Part shown: piece after piece, positions 35,758-46,107 of the stretch
Position numbering within the stretch: position 1 is the first letter of the stretch
Layout of the letters: each line of letters begins with the position of its first letter
Source of the DNA: PGYR01 sp041675005
Lineage (GTDB): Bacteria > Bacteroidota > Ignavibacteria > Kapaibacteriales > UBA2268
DNA: 64,000 nt
Reading direction: 5' to 3'
Assembly (NCBI GenBank): GCA_041675005.1
Contig: JBAYUQ010000001.1
Location: 434,001 to 498,000 of the forward strand
Made by a program: the position numbers and the translations under genes
The notes under the pieces: generated by a model
The model's database searches: none
What the model was told of the DNA's origin: nothing
What the model saw: the letters and a program-made list of their open reading frames with translations, nothing else

Positions 35758-38700
35758 ATGAAATTATTAAAACACTTATTATTCATAATAATTGCTACAT
35801 CTACACTAACTTCACAAGTATGGTTAGATCCTTTTGTGAATCGAGATGATGTAAGATTAGCCGAAATACAAGCAGTTGCAGAAGCACATTTTGATACTGT
35901 TGATATTTCGCAAAAAGGAAGTGGATTCAAACAATACAAACGTTTTGAATACTTTTGGCAAGATAGATTGATGCCAGATGGTACTTTCCCAGATGCAGGA
36001 ATACTACTAAAAGAGAAATTAAAATTTAACCAATCTGTTAACACAAAAAATAATAAAGTTCAAGCTAGTGACTCTTGGAGAGTTTTAGGGCCTTTTACAT
36101 CTAATGGTGGCTATGGAGGATTAGCGAGGGTTAATTGTGTTCGGAAAAATCCGCATAACGGTAATATTTGGGCGGGTTTACCGGCTGGTGGTATTTGGGT
36201 AAGTACTAATGAAGGTAGTACTTGGAGTACTAATACTGACAATGAAGATGTAATTACTGCGTTGGGTATTACTTCTATTACCTTCCATCCCTCAAACTCA
36301 AATATAGTATATGCTGCATCTGGTGATGGTGATGGTACGAATACTTATAGCTTAGGTGTTCTAAAATCAACAGACGGTGGAAGTAATTGGAAAACTACAG
36401 GACTAAGTTGGAATGTTACTCAGTACAGAACTATTAATAAATTACTAATAAACCCTACAACTCCTGATATACTTTACACTGCTGGCTCAAACGGAATAAA
36501 CAAATCAACAGACGCTGGTAATACCTGGAATCTGGTTAAATCTGGAAATTTTAAAGATATGGAGTTTAAACCTAATACTCCTAATACGTTATATGCAGCT
36601 GGGTCAGAATTATGGAGAAGTACAGATGCTGGAGTGAATTGGACAAAGTTAACTAATGGGATTCCTACTAGTAGTGTAACTAGAATAGCTTTGGCTGTTA
36701 GTATAAATAATTCGGCTGTATTATATGCATTGATTGGAGGGAGTTACTTAAAAGGCGTATATCTATCAACAGATAGTGGTGATTCATTTAGTGAAATAGC
36801 TGATAATAGCCCCAATATGATGGGATATGCCAAAGAAGGTGATGATACAAAAGGACAAATATGGTATGACCTATGTATAGAAGCGGATCAAGATGATTGG
36901 AAAAGAGTAATTGTAGGTGGTGTAAATCTTTGGAGAACAACAGACAAAGGTGCGAATTGGGAAATTTCGTCAATGTGGAGTGGTAATCATAATGATGTTA
37001 CAACTGTACATGCTGACCAACACGATTTATGGTACGATAATACAAATAATATAATGTATGTAGGAAACGATGGTGGAGTTTATAAATCAAGTGATTTTGG
37101 AGATAATTGGGATTGGATAGGAAGCGGTATTGTGGGAACACAATTCTATAGATTCGGTATTTCGCAGTTGGATTCAACTGTTTATATTGGTGGTGCACAG
37201 GATAATGGAACAAAAGTACACAAGGCAGATGGAAGCTGGAAAGACGTTATTGGAGGTGATGGTTTCGAAAGCGTTGTGGATAATGAAGATAAAAATACGA
37301 TGTATGGTAGTCTTTATTATGGTGCATTTTTCAAATCAACGAATGGTGGCAATAACTTCAAAAGACTAAATGATTTGAATAATAATAATGAATATGACGA
37401 TATAACTGAAAGCGGCGCTTGGAGCACTCCATTTATCCAGAATCCAAGTAATAGCAACACTATACTATTAGGGATGAACAATGTTTGGATTTCAAAAGAC
37501 AAAGGAGATTCTTTTACACAGATTTCAAATTTTGGATTTGGGAGTAATAAGTTAGTATCCTTAGCTATGTCTGCCTCAGACTCTAATTATATATATGCAT
37601 CTTTCAATACTAAGTTATACAGGACAACAAATTACGGAGCTAGTTGGACAGAAATGACCCGTCCTGGAAGTTCAAATATAAGCTATCTATTTGTAGATGA
37701 CAAAGATAGTGATAAACTATGGGCTACAAATAGTGGTTATTCTTCAAATAATAAAGTATTTGAATCAACTGATGGGGGTTCAACTTGGACTAATTTGACT
37801 AAAAATCTACCAAATGTACCTACATTAACCATAGTAAAACAAAAAGATTCAGATGATAAATTATGGGTAGGTAATGATATAGGAGTATATTATATAGACG
37901 ATAATCTAACAGATTGGGTGGCTTATAATACAGATTTACCTAATGTTATAGTAACTGAACTTGAAATAAATTATACACATAACCAGATATATGCAGCGAC
38001 CTATGGCCGAGGTGTTTGGAAAGCTGATATCCCCTCTGCCCTATCAGTTCCTACTATAATTGAACCACTGGTCAATTCTTTTGGAAATACTACAAGCAAT
38101 TTATTGTTAGATTGGACTGACGTAGCTGAAGCTACTGAATATGAGTTGCAGGTTTCAACTGATATTAATTTCTCTACTTACTTTGCAATTGACACAGTAA
38201 TTGTATCAAGATATTATTTGAACAACTTGAGTAATTATAAAGATTATTATGCTCGGATAAAAGCAAAAAGCAAGCATTCTCAAGGTGACTGGACATCAGC
38301 ACATAAATTTACTACAATAGTTGGAAAGGTATCATTAGTCAGTCCAACAAATAATTCAATTGCAAAAGACACTGCTGATAATCTTAGTTGGACATTAGTA
38401 CAGGGTAAAACTGATTATCAAGTACGGATTGCTAAAGATGAAAATTTTAGTGTAATGATAATTGATCAACATATAAATCCCGAACAATTGAATTATAATT
38501 CATTATCTTATTTTACAGAATATTGGTGGAAAGTACGAGCAAAAGACCCAAGTGGTAGTTATGGTGATTGGTCATTTGTAAGAAAATTCCAAACTAAAGT
38601 TAATAAACCAACTTTGATAACACCAGCTAATTTAAGTAACGAATTAGCTCTTTCACAAAACCTGGATTGGACTGACGTAATAGGAGCGGACAAATACACA

Positions 38701-40848
38701 ATCCAAATATCTGACAAGTCTGATTTCAGTAATCTTATATTAAACAAATTGGTTACAGTTACTCAAGAAACAGTAAGTAGTTTATTACCTTATACCACAT
38801 ATTACTGGCGAGCTGCTGCTGAAAATAGTACAAAAAAAGGTAATTGGTCAGATGTCTTTTCATTTACTACAAAGATAGAAGTCGCTTCACTTATTACCCC
38901 CTCTAACAATGCAATAAACTTAGATACCTTTCAGGTGTTCAATTGGAATAATGCTGCTTACGCTGATAATTATGAAATTCAAATTGATATTAAAAATACT
39001 TTTGATACACCTAATTTAATCGTTTCTAATCCTACACAGAATACACAAGATGTTAATAATCTATTATTTGATACAGTTTATTCTTGGAAAGTCAGAATCA
39101 AAGCTGATGCAGTTATTGGTGCTTGGAGCGATATATGGAATTTTAGAACGAAGCTGAAAGAACCAACTCTACAAATACCAATTAATAACTCAGGTAATAT
39201 CAACTTTGCAGATAAGTTAGAGTGGTCCAATTCAGCTACTTCTTCATCTTACATAATTCAACTATCACTATTTTCTAATTTCAACTCATTTGTAATTGAT
39301 GAAACAGTAAACGATAATGAATATGAATTCACTGGCTTGGAAGATTATAAAGTTTACTATTGGCGTGCAAAAGCAATTAGAGGGCAATATCAAAGTGATT
39401 GGTCAGAGACAAATACATTCACAACAAAAATTGGCACTACAAGTCAGATTAGCCCAGCTGATAAATCAATAAATCACGATACAAGCTTAGCATTCACTTG
39501 GAACAAAAAAATATATGCTGACAAATATACAATTCAATTATCATTAGATAATTCGTTTACTAATCCTCAATTAATTACTTCAACAGTTAATAATAATATA
39601 TATAATGGGATAGAGCTTTTATATGATACTACTTATTATTGGAGAACAAAAGTTCATTTATCCAATGATGAAGGTAATTGGTCTGATATTTTTAGTTTTA
39701 GAACAGAACTTGAAAAGCCACTGTTGATCAGTCCTAGTAAATCAAGTACAGAAATACCAATTAATGGACAATTAAAATGGAGTAAACTTGCTCAAAATTC
39801 ACAAAGTAGAATTCAAATTAGTTTAACATCTGATTTTGCTAACCCAATTAAAGATGAATTGATTAGTAGTGATACTTATATTTATACTAATTTACAAAAT
39901 GATAAAAAATACTATTGGCGAGTTAAATCTGAGAGAGGACAATACATAAGTGATTGGTCTAGTTCATTTGATTTCAATACTCCTTCAACTATAGATAGAC
40001 CACAGTTGAACTACCCTTCTAATAATAAGAAGAATCTGGAAGTTGCTTCTCTCAATTTGAAATGGATTGCATTGAGTAATGTAACTAGCTATCGAATACA
40101 GATAGCTTTGACCAATAATTTTGACAATCCTATAATTGATAAATCAGATATAAGCTTAAACAACTTTGATTTTTCACAGCTAGTACATAACGAATTGTAT
40201 TATTGGCATGTGAAGGGGCTTAGAACAGGTGGGAATGAGAGTGAATGGTCTGAGACATGGATATTTTCTACTATTCTACCTACGCCAAAGCTAGAGTTAC
40301 CACTAAACTCATCTGATGATGTCAAATTAGCAAGTAAGTTAGTATGGGAATCTATTAATGGTACTACTAAGTATAATGTCGAATTGGCTACAGATGATCA
40401 ATTCGTCAATAAAGTAGTAGAATCAAGTAAATCAGTAAATACTAACTCTTTGAATCTCTCAGGACTAGAAGAAAATAAGTATTATTTTTGGAGAGTAAAT
40501 TCTGAGAGTGATATAGCATTGAGTAGATGGTCAGAAATTTGGAGTTTTACAACTTCAAAAACAGTGTCTTATGTAACTAGTTTTGATGAGATTGGAACTA
40601 TTAAAATAACACCTAACCCAGTTACTGATAATGCGACAATTGATTTACAATTGATTAAACCAGGCGATGTTAATATTTATCTTTCTGATATGAATGGTAA
40701 ATTCTTGAAGTCTATAACAAATAAATATTATTTAGAGAATCAAATTCATCAGATTTCATTCAACAAGGGAGTACTCTCATCAGGGGTGTATTTTATTAAT
40801 TTTAATATTGATGGAACTACAAAATCAATTAAAATAATAATTAATTAA
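35758..40848 (+). CDS. Large T9SS-exported protein with Asp-box propeller and FN3 repeats
   Basis: A 1696-residue surface or secreted protein. A signal peptide (to about residue 20) is followed by a region up to about residue 760 with at least ten Asp-box/BNR motifs (STDGGSNW, STDAGNTW, SKDKGDSF, STDGGSTW and similar), typical of sortilin-like beta-propellers. Nine FN3-like repeats follow, each about 93 residues. The C-terminal 90 residues form a type A Por sorting domain (KITPNPVTDNATIDL to SGVYFINFNIDG). No sialidase active site is evident, so an adhesive or structural role is more likely than an enzymatic one. It overlaps the convergent metallophosphoesterase gene by four bases. Confidence 0.9.
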   Translation: MKLLKHLLFIIIATSTLTSQVWLDPFVNRDDVRLAEIQAVAEAHFDTVDISQKGSGFKQYKRFEYFWQDRLMPDGTFPDAGILLKEKLKFNQSVNTKNNKVQASDSWRVLGPFTSNGGYGGLARVNCVRKNPHNGNIWAGLPAGGIWVSTNEGSTWSTNTDNEDVITALGITSITFHPSNSNIVYAASGDGDGTNTYSLGVLKSTDGGSNWKTTGLSWNVTQYRTINKLLINPTTPDILYTAGSNGINKSTDAGNTWNLVKSGNFKDMEFKPNTPNTLYAAGSELWRSTDAGVNWTKLTNGIPTSSVTRIALAVSINNSAVLYALIGGSYLKGVYLSTDSGDSFSEIADNSPNMMGYAKEGDDTKGQIWYDLCIEADQDDWKRVIVGGVNLWRTTDKGANWEISSMWSGNHNDVTTVHADQHDLWYDNTNNIMYVGNDGGVYKSSDFGDNWDWIGSGIVGTQFYRFGISQLDSTVYIGGAQDNGTKVHKADGSWKDVIGGDGFESVVDNEDKNTMYGSLYYGAFFKSTNGGNNFKRLNDLNNNNEYDDITESGAWSTPFIQNPSNSNTILLGMNNVWISKDKGDSFTQISNFGFGSNKLVSLAMSASDSNYIYASFNTKLYRTTNYGASWTEMTRPGSSNISYLFVDDKDSDKLWATNSGYSSNNKVFESTDGGSTWTNLTKNLPNVPTLTIVKQKDSDDKLWVGNDIGVYYIDDNLTDWVAYNTDLPNVIVTELEINYTHNQIYAATYGRGVWKADIPSALSVPTIIEPLVNSFGNTTSNLLLDWTDVAEATEYELQVSTDINFSTYFAIDTVIVSRYYLNNLSNYKDYYARIKAKSKHSQGDWTSAHKFTTIVGKVSLVSPTNNSIAKDTADNLSWTLVQGKTDYQVRIAKDENFSVMIIDQHINPEQLNYNSLSYFTEYWWKVRAKDPSGSYGDWSFVRKFQTKVNKPTLITPANLSNELALSQNLDWTDVIGADKYTIQISDKSDFSNLILNKLVTVTQETVSSLLPYTTYYWRAAAENSTKKGNWSDVFSFTTKIEVASLITPSNNAINLDTFQVFNWNNAAYADNYEIQIDIKNTFDTPNLIVSNPTQNTQDVNNLLFDTVYSWKVRIKADAVIGAWSDIWNFRTKLKEPTLQIPINNSGNINFADKLEWSNSATSSSYIIQLSLFSNFNSFVIDETVNDNEYEFTGLEDYKVYYWRAKAIRGQYQSDWSETNTFTTKIGTTSQISPADKSINHDTSLAFTWNKKIYADKYTIQLSLDNSFTNPQLITSTVNNNIYNGIELLYDTTYYWRTKVHLSNDEGNWSDIFSFRTELEKPLLISPSKSSTEIPINGQLKWSKLAQNSQSRIQISLTSDFANPIKDELISSDTYIYTNLQNDKKYYWRVKSERGQYISDWSSSFDFNTPSTIDRPQLNYPSNNKKNLEVASLNLKWIALSNVTSYRIQIALTNNFDNPIIDKSDISLNNFDFSQLVHNELYYWHVKGLRTGGNESEWSETWIFSTILPTPKLELPLNSSDDVKLASKLVWESINGTTKYNVELATDDQFVNKVVESSKSVNTNSLNLSGLEENKYYFWRVNSESDIALSRWSEIWSFTTSKTVSYVTSFDEIGTIKITPNPVTDNATIDLQLIKPGDVNIYLSDMNGKFLKSITNKYYLENQIHQISFNKGVLSSGVYFINFNIDGTTKSIKIIIN
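38047..40557 (+). repeat. Nine tandem FN3-like protein repeats
   Basis: Coding repeats in the 1696-residue protein with a period of about 279 bases. Each unit begins with a proline-rich strand such as KPTLITPAN or KPLLISPSK, has a middle W-x-xxx-A-xx-Y-x-I-Q-I-S pattern, then YYWRxxA and ends GxWSxxxSFTT. The units have diverged at the DNA level, so the array is old rather than a recent slippage expansion. Confidence 0.85.
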
Positions 40849-42050
40849 GTCTTTAAAATAATTTCTGTGATTTCTGGCTTTACTCCAATTCTTAGTGGAG
40901 GTCCTACTGTACCAATTCCACGGTTGACGTAAAGCTGGTTATTACCGTTCTTATATAAGCCTTCAGATTGTCTATATACAAATTTTGCGGGTTTAAATTC
41001 AAACCCATTGAACTCCCAAGCTACCTGTCCCCCATGCGTGTGACCTGAAAGAGTCAAATCTGCTGGGTACTTATTTCTAATATTCAAATCCCAATTTGTA
41101 GGATCATGACACAGAAGAATTGAAATTTCTTCTTCGTTAACATTTTCGAATGCCTTATCTAAGTCACCAAACTCTTGTCTCATGCCTAAGTTATCAATTC
41201 CAACTATATTTAAGGGACTATTATTTATGATTAATCTATCACTTCGATTAATCATCAAATTCGAACCTGCATCATTTAGTGCTTTAACCAGCGTCCTATG
41301 CTCATCATCTTTCATATAGTGATCATGATTACCTAAACACGAGAAAATACCAATATCAGCACTTAAAGTTTGCAAATCAGTATAGTTTGCCTTTAGTTCA
41401 GAGGGTTTACTATTAACAAAATCACCTGTTATAACAATAATGTCTGGTTTTAAGTCATTGGTTAACCTTCTAACTTCTTGGAAAGAAGTATAATCATAGA
41501 ATGATCCTAAATGTAAATCAGAAAGCTGTACTATTTTCAATCCATCTAAACTTTTAGGGAGGTTAGGCAAATAAATATCTGCATTTCTAACTGTAAAGTC
41601 ATTTGTTGTAGAAAATAAACCTTTTGAAACCATAAAAAAAGGAATAGATGCAAGAGTCCAAGCCGAAGTTTCAACTAACTTCCTTCTCTTAACATCTACA
41701 ACATCAATTCTGTTAGTGGAAAGTCTTCTGACTAGTGCCAAGAATGTACGTGATATATCTTTTATTAATAGCACAGGTACAATTGCAATTTTGGGTAGTA
41801 TCCATAAAGCTATAAGAAACATAGTAATATAGCGTAGCTTATTATTAACTCCCATAAATAAGCTACTAAACATTGAAAAAGTTGATGCACCTAACAAGAT
41901 TATAGAAATATACTTGGGTACTATATACCATTTTCTTTGTAACTTGTGTTTTTTTACAAAATTACGCCAATTGAATAGAGTATAAACCTCCAAAGCAATA
42001 AAAATTGCGGAAAGAATAGAAAAGAAAATAATAAATCGTGTAATATCCAT
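40845..42050 (-). CDS. Membrane-anchored metallophosphoesterase
   Basis: A 401-residue protein with about four N-terminal membrane segments (to residue 150) and a calcineurin-like phosphoesterase domain. Metal motifs appear in order: VQLSDLHLGSFYD, IVITGDFVNS, SCLGNHDHYMKDDE, ILLCHDP, and LTLSGHTHGGQVAWE. This is the YkuE/YaeI-like group; some members cleave UDP-2,3-diacylglucosamine or related lipids, but the substrate here is not known. It ends convergent with the T9SS gene. Confidence 0.9.
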   Translation of the reverse strand: MDITRFIIFFSILSAIFIALEVYTLFNWRNFVKKHKLQRKWYIVPKYISIILLGASTFSMFSSLFMGVNNKLRYITMFLIALWILPKIAIVPVLLIKDISRTFLALVRRLSTNRIDVVDVKRRKLVETSAWTLASIPFFMVSKGLFSTTNDFTVRNADIYLPNLPKSLDGLKIVQLSDLHLGSFYDYTSFQEVRRLTNDLKPDIIVITGDFVNSKPSELKANYTDLQTLSADIGIFSCLGNHDHYMKDDEHRTLVKALNDAGSNLMINRSDRLIINNSPLNIVGIDNLGMRQEFGDLDKAFENVNEEEISILLCHDPTNWDLNIRNKYPADLTLSGHTHGGQVAWEFNGFEFKPAKFVYRQSEGLYKNGNNQLYVNRGIGTVGPPLRIGVKPEITEIILKT

Positions 42051-42094
42051 ATAGTACTATATACGGATAGTATGATGTGATTGTTGTAGTAGGA

Positions 42095-42865
42095 TTAGTC
42101 TTTAATTATAGTATCAAAAGTATAAGAGGAATAAATATTAATAATTACAGTTTCACCATTAGATGCTGAGTCCAATAAATAATGACCTTTCAAACATTCA
42201 AACTTATACTTACCAATAGGGATATTATTAAATAATTCTGAGTCAAGATTCAATACTGTTTCAAAATTGGCATAAAAAACATACTCTTTACTGTTGTTAT
42301 ATATTCTTATCCTAGCATTATCATATCCAATATCATTTGATAAGAGTTTTAGATTCAATCCTTTCGAAATTTTGTTAAGTGAATTAACGTTCTCAATAAT
42401 CAAAGATGAATCTAATAATCTAATAGATTGATTATACGAAGGAAATTCTTGACCAGTTGTTTGAATTGATATACTGTCTTTGAATAGATGGTTATCTAAT
42501 TCAAGATAATAAGCATTACCAAAGTCAATAAAGTTCTCAATAAATTGGACAATATTAAAAATATCATCTGCTTTTGACTTAATAATTTTTATTTCATCAA
42601 AATAAAATACTCCAGCGTCTCGGAATTTTCTTTTATCATAGAACGTAGCCCTAATATAAGATGAATCACCTATTTGATCATGTTGCTTGATAATTCCATA
42701 ATCAATTCTGTTGACAATATTGTTATAACTAACATAAGGTTCGATTTTAAAGAAGGGTTGCTCTTTACTGTAAGTAAGTGGATTCTGTATAGTACTAGTT
42801 GTACTTTCACATGAATAAAATCCAAATGAAATCGTTAGTGTTATTAGATAAAGAATTATTTTCAT
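42095..42865 (-). CDS. Hypothetical lipoprotein
   Basis: A 256-residue protein with a signal peptide and lipobox FYSC (Cys19), then a beta-rich domain with many aromatic residues and no family I recognise. It is the next gene upstream of the metallophosphoesterase on the same strand (about 45 bases), and is divergent from the redoxin gene. Probably membrane-attached in the periplasm or at the outer membrane. Confidence 0.65.
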   Translation of the reverse strand: MKIILYLITLTISFGFYSCESTTSTIQNPLTYSKEQPFFKIEPYVSYNNIVNRIDYGIIKQHDQIGDSSYIRATFYDKRKFRDAGVFYFDEIKIIKSKADDIFNIVQFIENFIDFGNAYYLELDNHLFKDSISIQTTGQEFPSYNQSIRLLDSSLIIENVNSLNKISKGLNLKLLSNDIGYDNARIRIYNNSKEYVFYANFETVLNLDSELFNNIPIGKYKFECLKGHYLLDSASNGETVIINIYSSYTFDTIIKD

Positions 42866-42892
42866 TTTGTAAATTAACCAAAGGAACTTATA

Positions 42893-43447
42893 ATGGCAAG
42901 AACTGAATCGAAAATGGTAGAATTAGGATCAAAAGCTGTTTATTTTACACTCTATTCTCCAACTGAAGACAAAGAATTAACTTTAACATCACTGCAATCA
43001 GATAGAGCTACACTAATTATATTTATGAGTAATCACTGTCCATTTGTTAAACATCTGAATAGTGCTCTATCTTCATTTGGTAAAGAATATATACCCAAAG
43101 GTTTGAGTGTTATTGCTATTAACTCTAATGATATAATCAATTATCCAGATGATTCACCTGAGAATATGATAAGGCAAGCTGAAGAATTTGATTTCCAATT
43201 CCCATATCTATTTGATGAAACGCAAGAAATAGCAAGAGAGTATGGGGCAATGTGTACTCCAGACTTTTTCTTATACGATGGAGATATGAAGCTAAGATAT
43301 AGAGGGCAATTTGATGATTCTAGACCGGGTAACAGTGTTCCTGTGACAGGTAATGACTTACGCCAAGCAGTAGATGCCTTATTAAACAAACAATTACCCT
43401 CAACCGAGCAAAAGCCAAGTGTAGGTTGTGGAATAAAGTGGAAGTAA
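42893..43447 (+). CDS. Thioredoxin-like redoxin (PRX-like_2 type)
   Basis: A 184-residue cytosolic thioredoxin-fold protein with no signal peptide. The N-terminal active-site cysteine is in MSNHCPFVKHLN, followed by DETQEIAREYGAMCTPDFFLYD and the diagnostic tail PSVGCGIKWK. This is the AhpC/TSA-related PRX-like_2 group, probably a thiol peroxidase or reductase; the substrate is not known. The single CPF cysteine lacks a CxxC partner, so the later cysteines (CTPDFF, VGCGIKW) may act as resolving residues. Confidence 0.87.
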   Translation: MARTESKMVELGSKAVYFTLYSPTEDKELTLTSLQSDRATLIIFMSNHCPFVKHLNSALSSFGKEYIPKGLSVIAINSNDIINYPDDSPENMIRQAEEFDFQFPYLFDETQEIAREYGAMCTPDFFLYDGDMKLRYRGQFDDSRPGNSVPVTGNDLRQAVDALLNKQLPSTEQKPSVGCGIKWK

Positions 43448-43455
43448 GATAAATA

Positions 43456-45099
43456 TCACATTTTTCTAGGAGCTGAAATACCCAGTATAGCTAATCCATT
43501 TTTTAGAACTGTTTTAGCAATATTAGCAAGATGAAGTCTAGACTTTAGTATTTCGGCCTCTTCACCTTTAATTCTACAATTGTGGTAGAATGAACTGAAG
43601 TTAGAAGCAAATTCACGTAAAAATTCCACAATTATTTGTGGTTCGTATTTCTCTGCTGCTAAACGAATATAGTTAGGAAACTCAATAATAGATTTAGTCA
43701 GATTTATTTCATCTTCTGATTGTAATAAGTCAAAATTAGGTTTTTCTTTTAATATCTCTTCTGAATTTTCAACGTTTTCTAGTATTGAACAAATTCTTGC
43801 ATGTGCATATTTTAAGTAGAATACAGGGTTCTTATCAGAATTCTCTGTAGCTAATGATAAATCAAATTCTAAATGAGTAGTATTACCTCTCATTATTAGA
43901 AAGAATCTTACTACCTCATCACCAACTTCGTCAAGTAGATCATCTAAAGTATAGCTCTTCCCCGTTCTTTTAGACATTTTAACTTGTTGACCATCTTTAG
44001 TAAGTGTTACAAACTGATGTATAACAACTTTGATATTATCGACATTATATCCTAAATGTTTCACTGCTGCCATTACATCAGGGATTGTAGCTATATGGTC
44101 AGCACCAAATACATCTATTATTTTATCGAAACCACGTTTGAATTTCTCTTTATGGTATGCTATATCTGGTAATCTATAAGTTGGTTCACCTGAAGATTTT
44201 ACAATGACTCTGTCATCATCTAAACCCATTTCAGATAGTTTAAGCCATGTAGCCCCATCTTTTTCATAAACAAGATTAACTTCTTTTAAATCGTTAATAA
44301 CATCGTTTATTTTACCTTCTTTATAGAGTGAATCTTCATTATAAAAAACATCCTGCTCAATATTCATTTTTGAGAGTGTCTTCTTTATTTTATCAAAACA
44401 CCAAGTCTCACCGAATTTCTTTATTGCTATTCTATCTTGGAAATTACCTTCTTTTAGTTCATCTCCATAATCTTTAATGAGTTCTTTTGCTATTTCTATT
44501 ACATATTCGCCATGATAGCCATCTTCAGGAAACTCTAAGTCTGTATCACCTAATTCATGCATATATCTAACGTATATCGAATTAACCAAATTGTTCATCT
44601 GGTTACCGGCATTATTGAAGTAATACTCTCGTGTTACATCATATCCTAACCACATATATATATTAGCAATTGTATCACCAATAGCAGCATTTCTGCCATG
44701 TCCTAAGTGTAATAAACCTGTTGGGTTTGCACTAACATATTCTACATTTACTTTTATGCCATTACCAATACTTTGTTTTCCATAAGATTCATTTTCTAAT
44801 AGAATATCACTAAGTTGTCTTGTGAAATAATTGTTGTTGAATTTGAAGTTAATAAACCCTGGACCAGCAATATCTATTCTTTCAATAATAGATTGATCAA
44901 AGTTCAGGTTTTCAACTATATTTTCGGCTATTTTTCTTGGAGAGTTATTAAGAGCAGACGCTAACTGTAATGCTATATTAGTAGATATATCACCATGCTC
45001 AGGATTATTTGGTTTCTCAAATGCTATTTCTACTTCTTGTTCTAACCCTATAGTAGCTAAAGCATTTGCTATTGCTTTTTCTATTATATCAATCTTCAT
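43456..45099 (-). CDS. argS: Arginyl-tRNA synthetase
   Basis: A 547-residue class I synthetase. The N-terminal additional domain is followed by the HIGH-type motif SANPTGLLHLGHGRNAAIG near residue 125, the GADHIATI segment, the KMSK loop QVKMSKRTGKSYTL, and the DALR anticodon-binding domain (YLKYAHARICSIL onward) ending LAILGISAPRKM. Length is typical. It overlaps rsfS by 11 bases. The gene for a cognate tRNA-Arg(UCU) also lies in the window, but far away. Confidence 0.97.
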   Translation of the reverse strand: MKIDIIEKAIANALATIGLEQEVEIAFEKPNNPEHGDISTNIALQLASALNNSPRKIAENIVENLNFDQSIIERIDIAGPGFINFKFNNNYFTRQLSDILLENESYGKQSIGNGIKVNVEYVSANPTGLLHLGHGRNAAIGDTIANIYMWLGYDVTREYYFNNAGNQMNNLVNSIYVRYMHELGDTDLEFPEDGYHGEYVIEIAKELIKDYGDELKEGNFQDRIAIKKFGETWCFDKIKKTLSKMNIEQDVFYNEDSLYKEGKINDVINDLKEVNLVYEKDGATWLKLSEMGLDDDRVIVKSSGEPTYRLPDIAYHKEKFKRGFDKIIDVFGADHIATIPDVMAAVKHLGYNVDNIKVVIHQFVTLTKDGQQVKMSKRTGKSYTLDDLLDEVGDEVVRFFLIMRGNTTHLEFDLSLATENSDKNPVFYLKYAHARICSILENVENSEEILKEKPNFDLLQSEDEINLTKSIIEFPNYIRLAAEKYEPQIIVEFLREFASNFSSFYHNCRIKGEEAEILKSRLHLANIAKTVLKNGLAILGISAPRKM

Positions 45100-45526
45100 C
45101 TATATTATTCTCTATCTCTATTTTTAAATCCGCATAACTAGATTCAACTAGCTCAGCATCATCATTTACAATATAAAAATCTGAATCAGCCCAGAGTTTT
45201 TCCAATTTATAGTAGCTTCTTAGTTCACTAATAAATATATGGACTACTACATCGAAAAAATCTAATATAACCCACTCAGCCGTTTCCAGACCCTCTATTT
45301 TAGGTTTTGGGAGGTCATGATTAACTATATTATTTAATATATTATCTGCTACGGATTTTACTTGTACTGTAGATTTACAATCACAAACTACTATGAAGTT
45401 GCTCGAGGCAATATCAATTTTATGTAAATCTAATATGACAGCATTTTCTGCTAATCTATCTTGTGCTGCTTGTGCGCAAAGAATTGCTAATTTTTGTGAG
45501 TCGGAGTATTTTTTCTTCTTAGTCAA
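45089..45526 (-). CDS. rsfS: Ribosome silencing factor RsfS
   Basis: A 145-residue RsfS/Iojap protein that binds uL14 and blocks subunit joining under starvation. The family core is visible: LDLHKIDIASSNFIVVCDCKS, EWVILDFFDVVVHIF and YYKLEKLWAD. The C-terminal 25 residues are acidic and variable. It lies between a LytR_C gene and argS and overlaps argS, with no promoter space in between. Confidence 0.95.
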   Translation of the reverse strand: MTKKKKYSDSQKLAILCAQAAQDRLAENAVILDLHKIDIASSNFIVVCDCKSTVQVKSVADNILNNIVNHDLPKPKIEGLETAEWVILDFFDVVVHIFISELRSYYKLEKLWADSDFYIVNDDAELVESSYADLKIEIENNIDED

Positions 45527-45605
45527 TATAATCTATTATTTATTTTTACATACCAATATTGGAGTAACAAGTTAATGACAATTAAAGTTATTACAAAACG
45601 GAAAC

Positions 45606-46040
45606 TTAAAGTTTAACTCTAAGATTGGAGAAATCCTTTCCTAAAACAAGAGTTGCACGTAAATATAGTGAAGAATCAATAACAGTTTCTATTTTACCTT
45701 CATCTAATCCGATAGCTTTACTCAGTTTGTAAGAAGATATTCTATCACCTAATCTATCTATTATAATAGTAGAATCCATCATCATTTCATAATTTCCAAT
45801 CTCAACTACATCAAAACCTAATTGACGTAGATGATTCCTAGTTTTAGATGCAATCCCAGGTTCTCCACTTGCGTTCAGTACATTAAGTTGAATCTTCTTA
45901 TTGAATCCTCTTTTCTCAATTTTCTCGGAAAGATTTGTATCCATTGGAGATGAATTCAATCTTAATAAGAATGATAATAACATAAATACAGAAAGAATAC
46001 TGCAAAATATAATACTAGTTTTTAATAATAATCTATTCAT
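45606..46040 (-). CDS. LytR C-terminal-domain protein
   Basis: A 144-residue protein with one N-terminal membrane anchor (about residues 8-26) and a LytR_C domain: IQLNVLNASGEPGIASKTRNHLRQLGFDVVEIGNY is the typical opening. Such domains occur alone or after LytR-CpsA-Psr domains; their ligand is unknown, with a cell-wall link assumed. It is followed by rsfS at 79 bases on the same strand, a common pairing in this phylum. Confidence 0.85.
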   Translation of the reverse strand: MNRLLLKTSIIFCSILSVFMLLSFLLRLNSSPMDTNLSEKIEKRGFNKKIQLNVLNASGEPGIASKTRNHLRQLGFDVVEIGNYEMMMDSTIIIDRLGDRISSYKLSKAIGLDEGKIETVIDSSLYLRATLVLGKDFSNLRVKL

Positions 46041-46107
46041 TTGAGTTTATATATTGGAAAGTTATAAAATAAATATAATAATTTAACAGCAAATTTTATG
46101 CCTGTTA

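Noticed and set aside
35715..36044. Minus-strand ORF opposite the large T9SS protein start
   Set aside because: It is a shadow of the plus-strand coding sequence with no family pattern.
45527..45605. Small plus-strand ORF of 13 codons upstream of rsfS
   Set aside because: Too short and without signal, ribosome-binding site or known partner.
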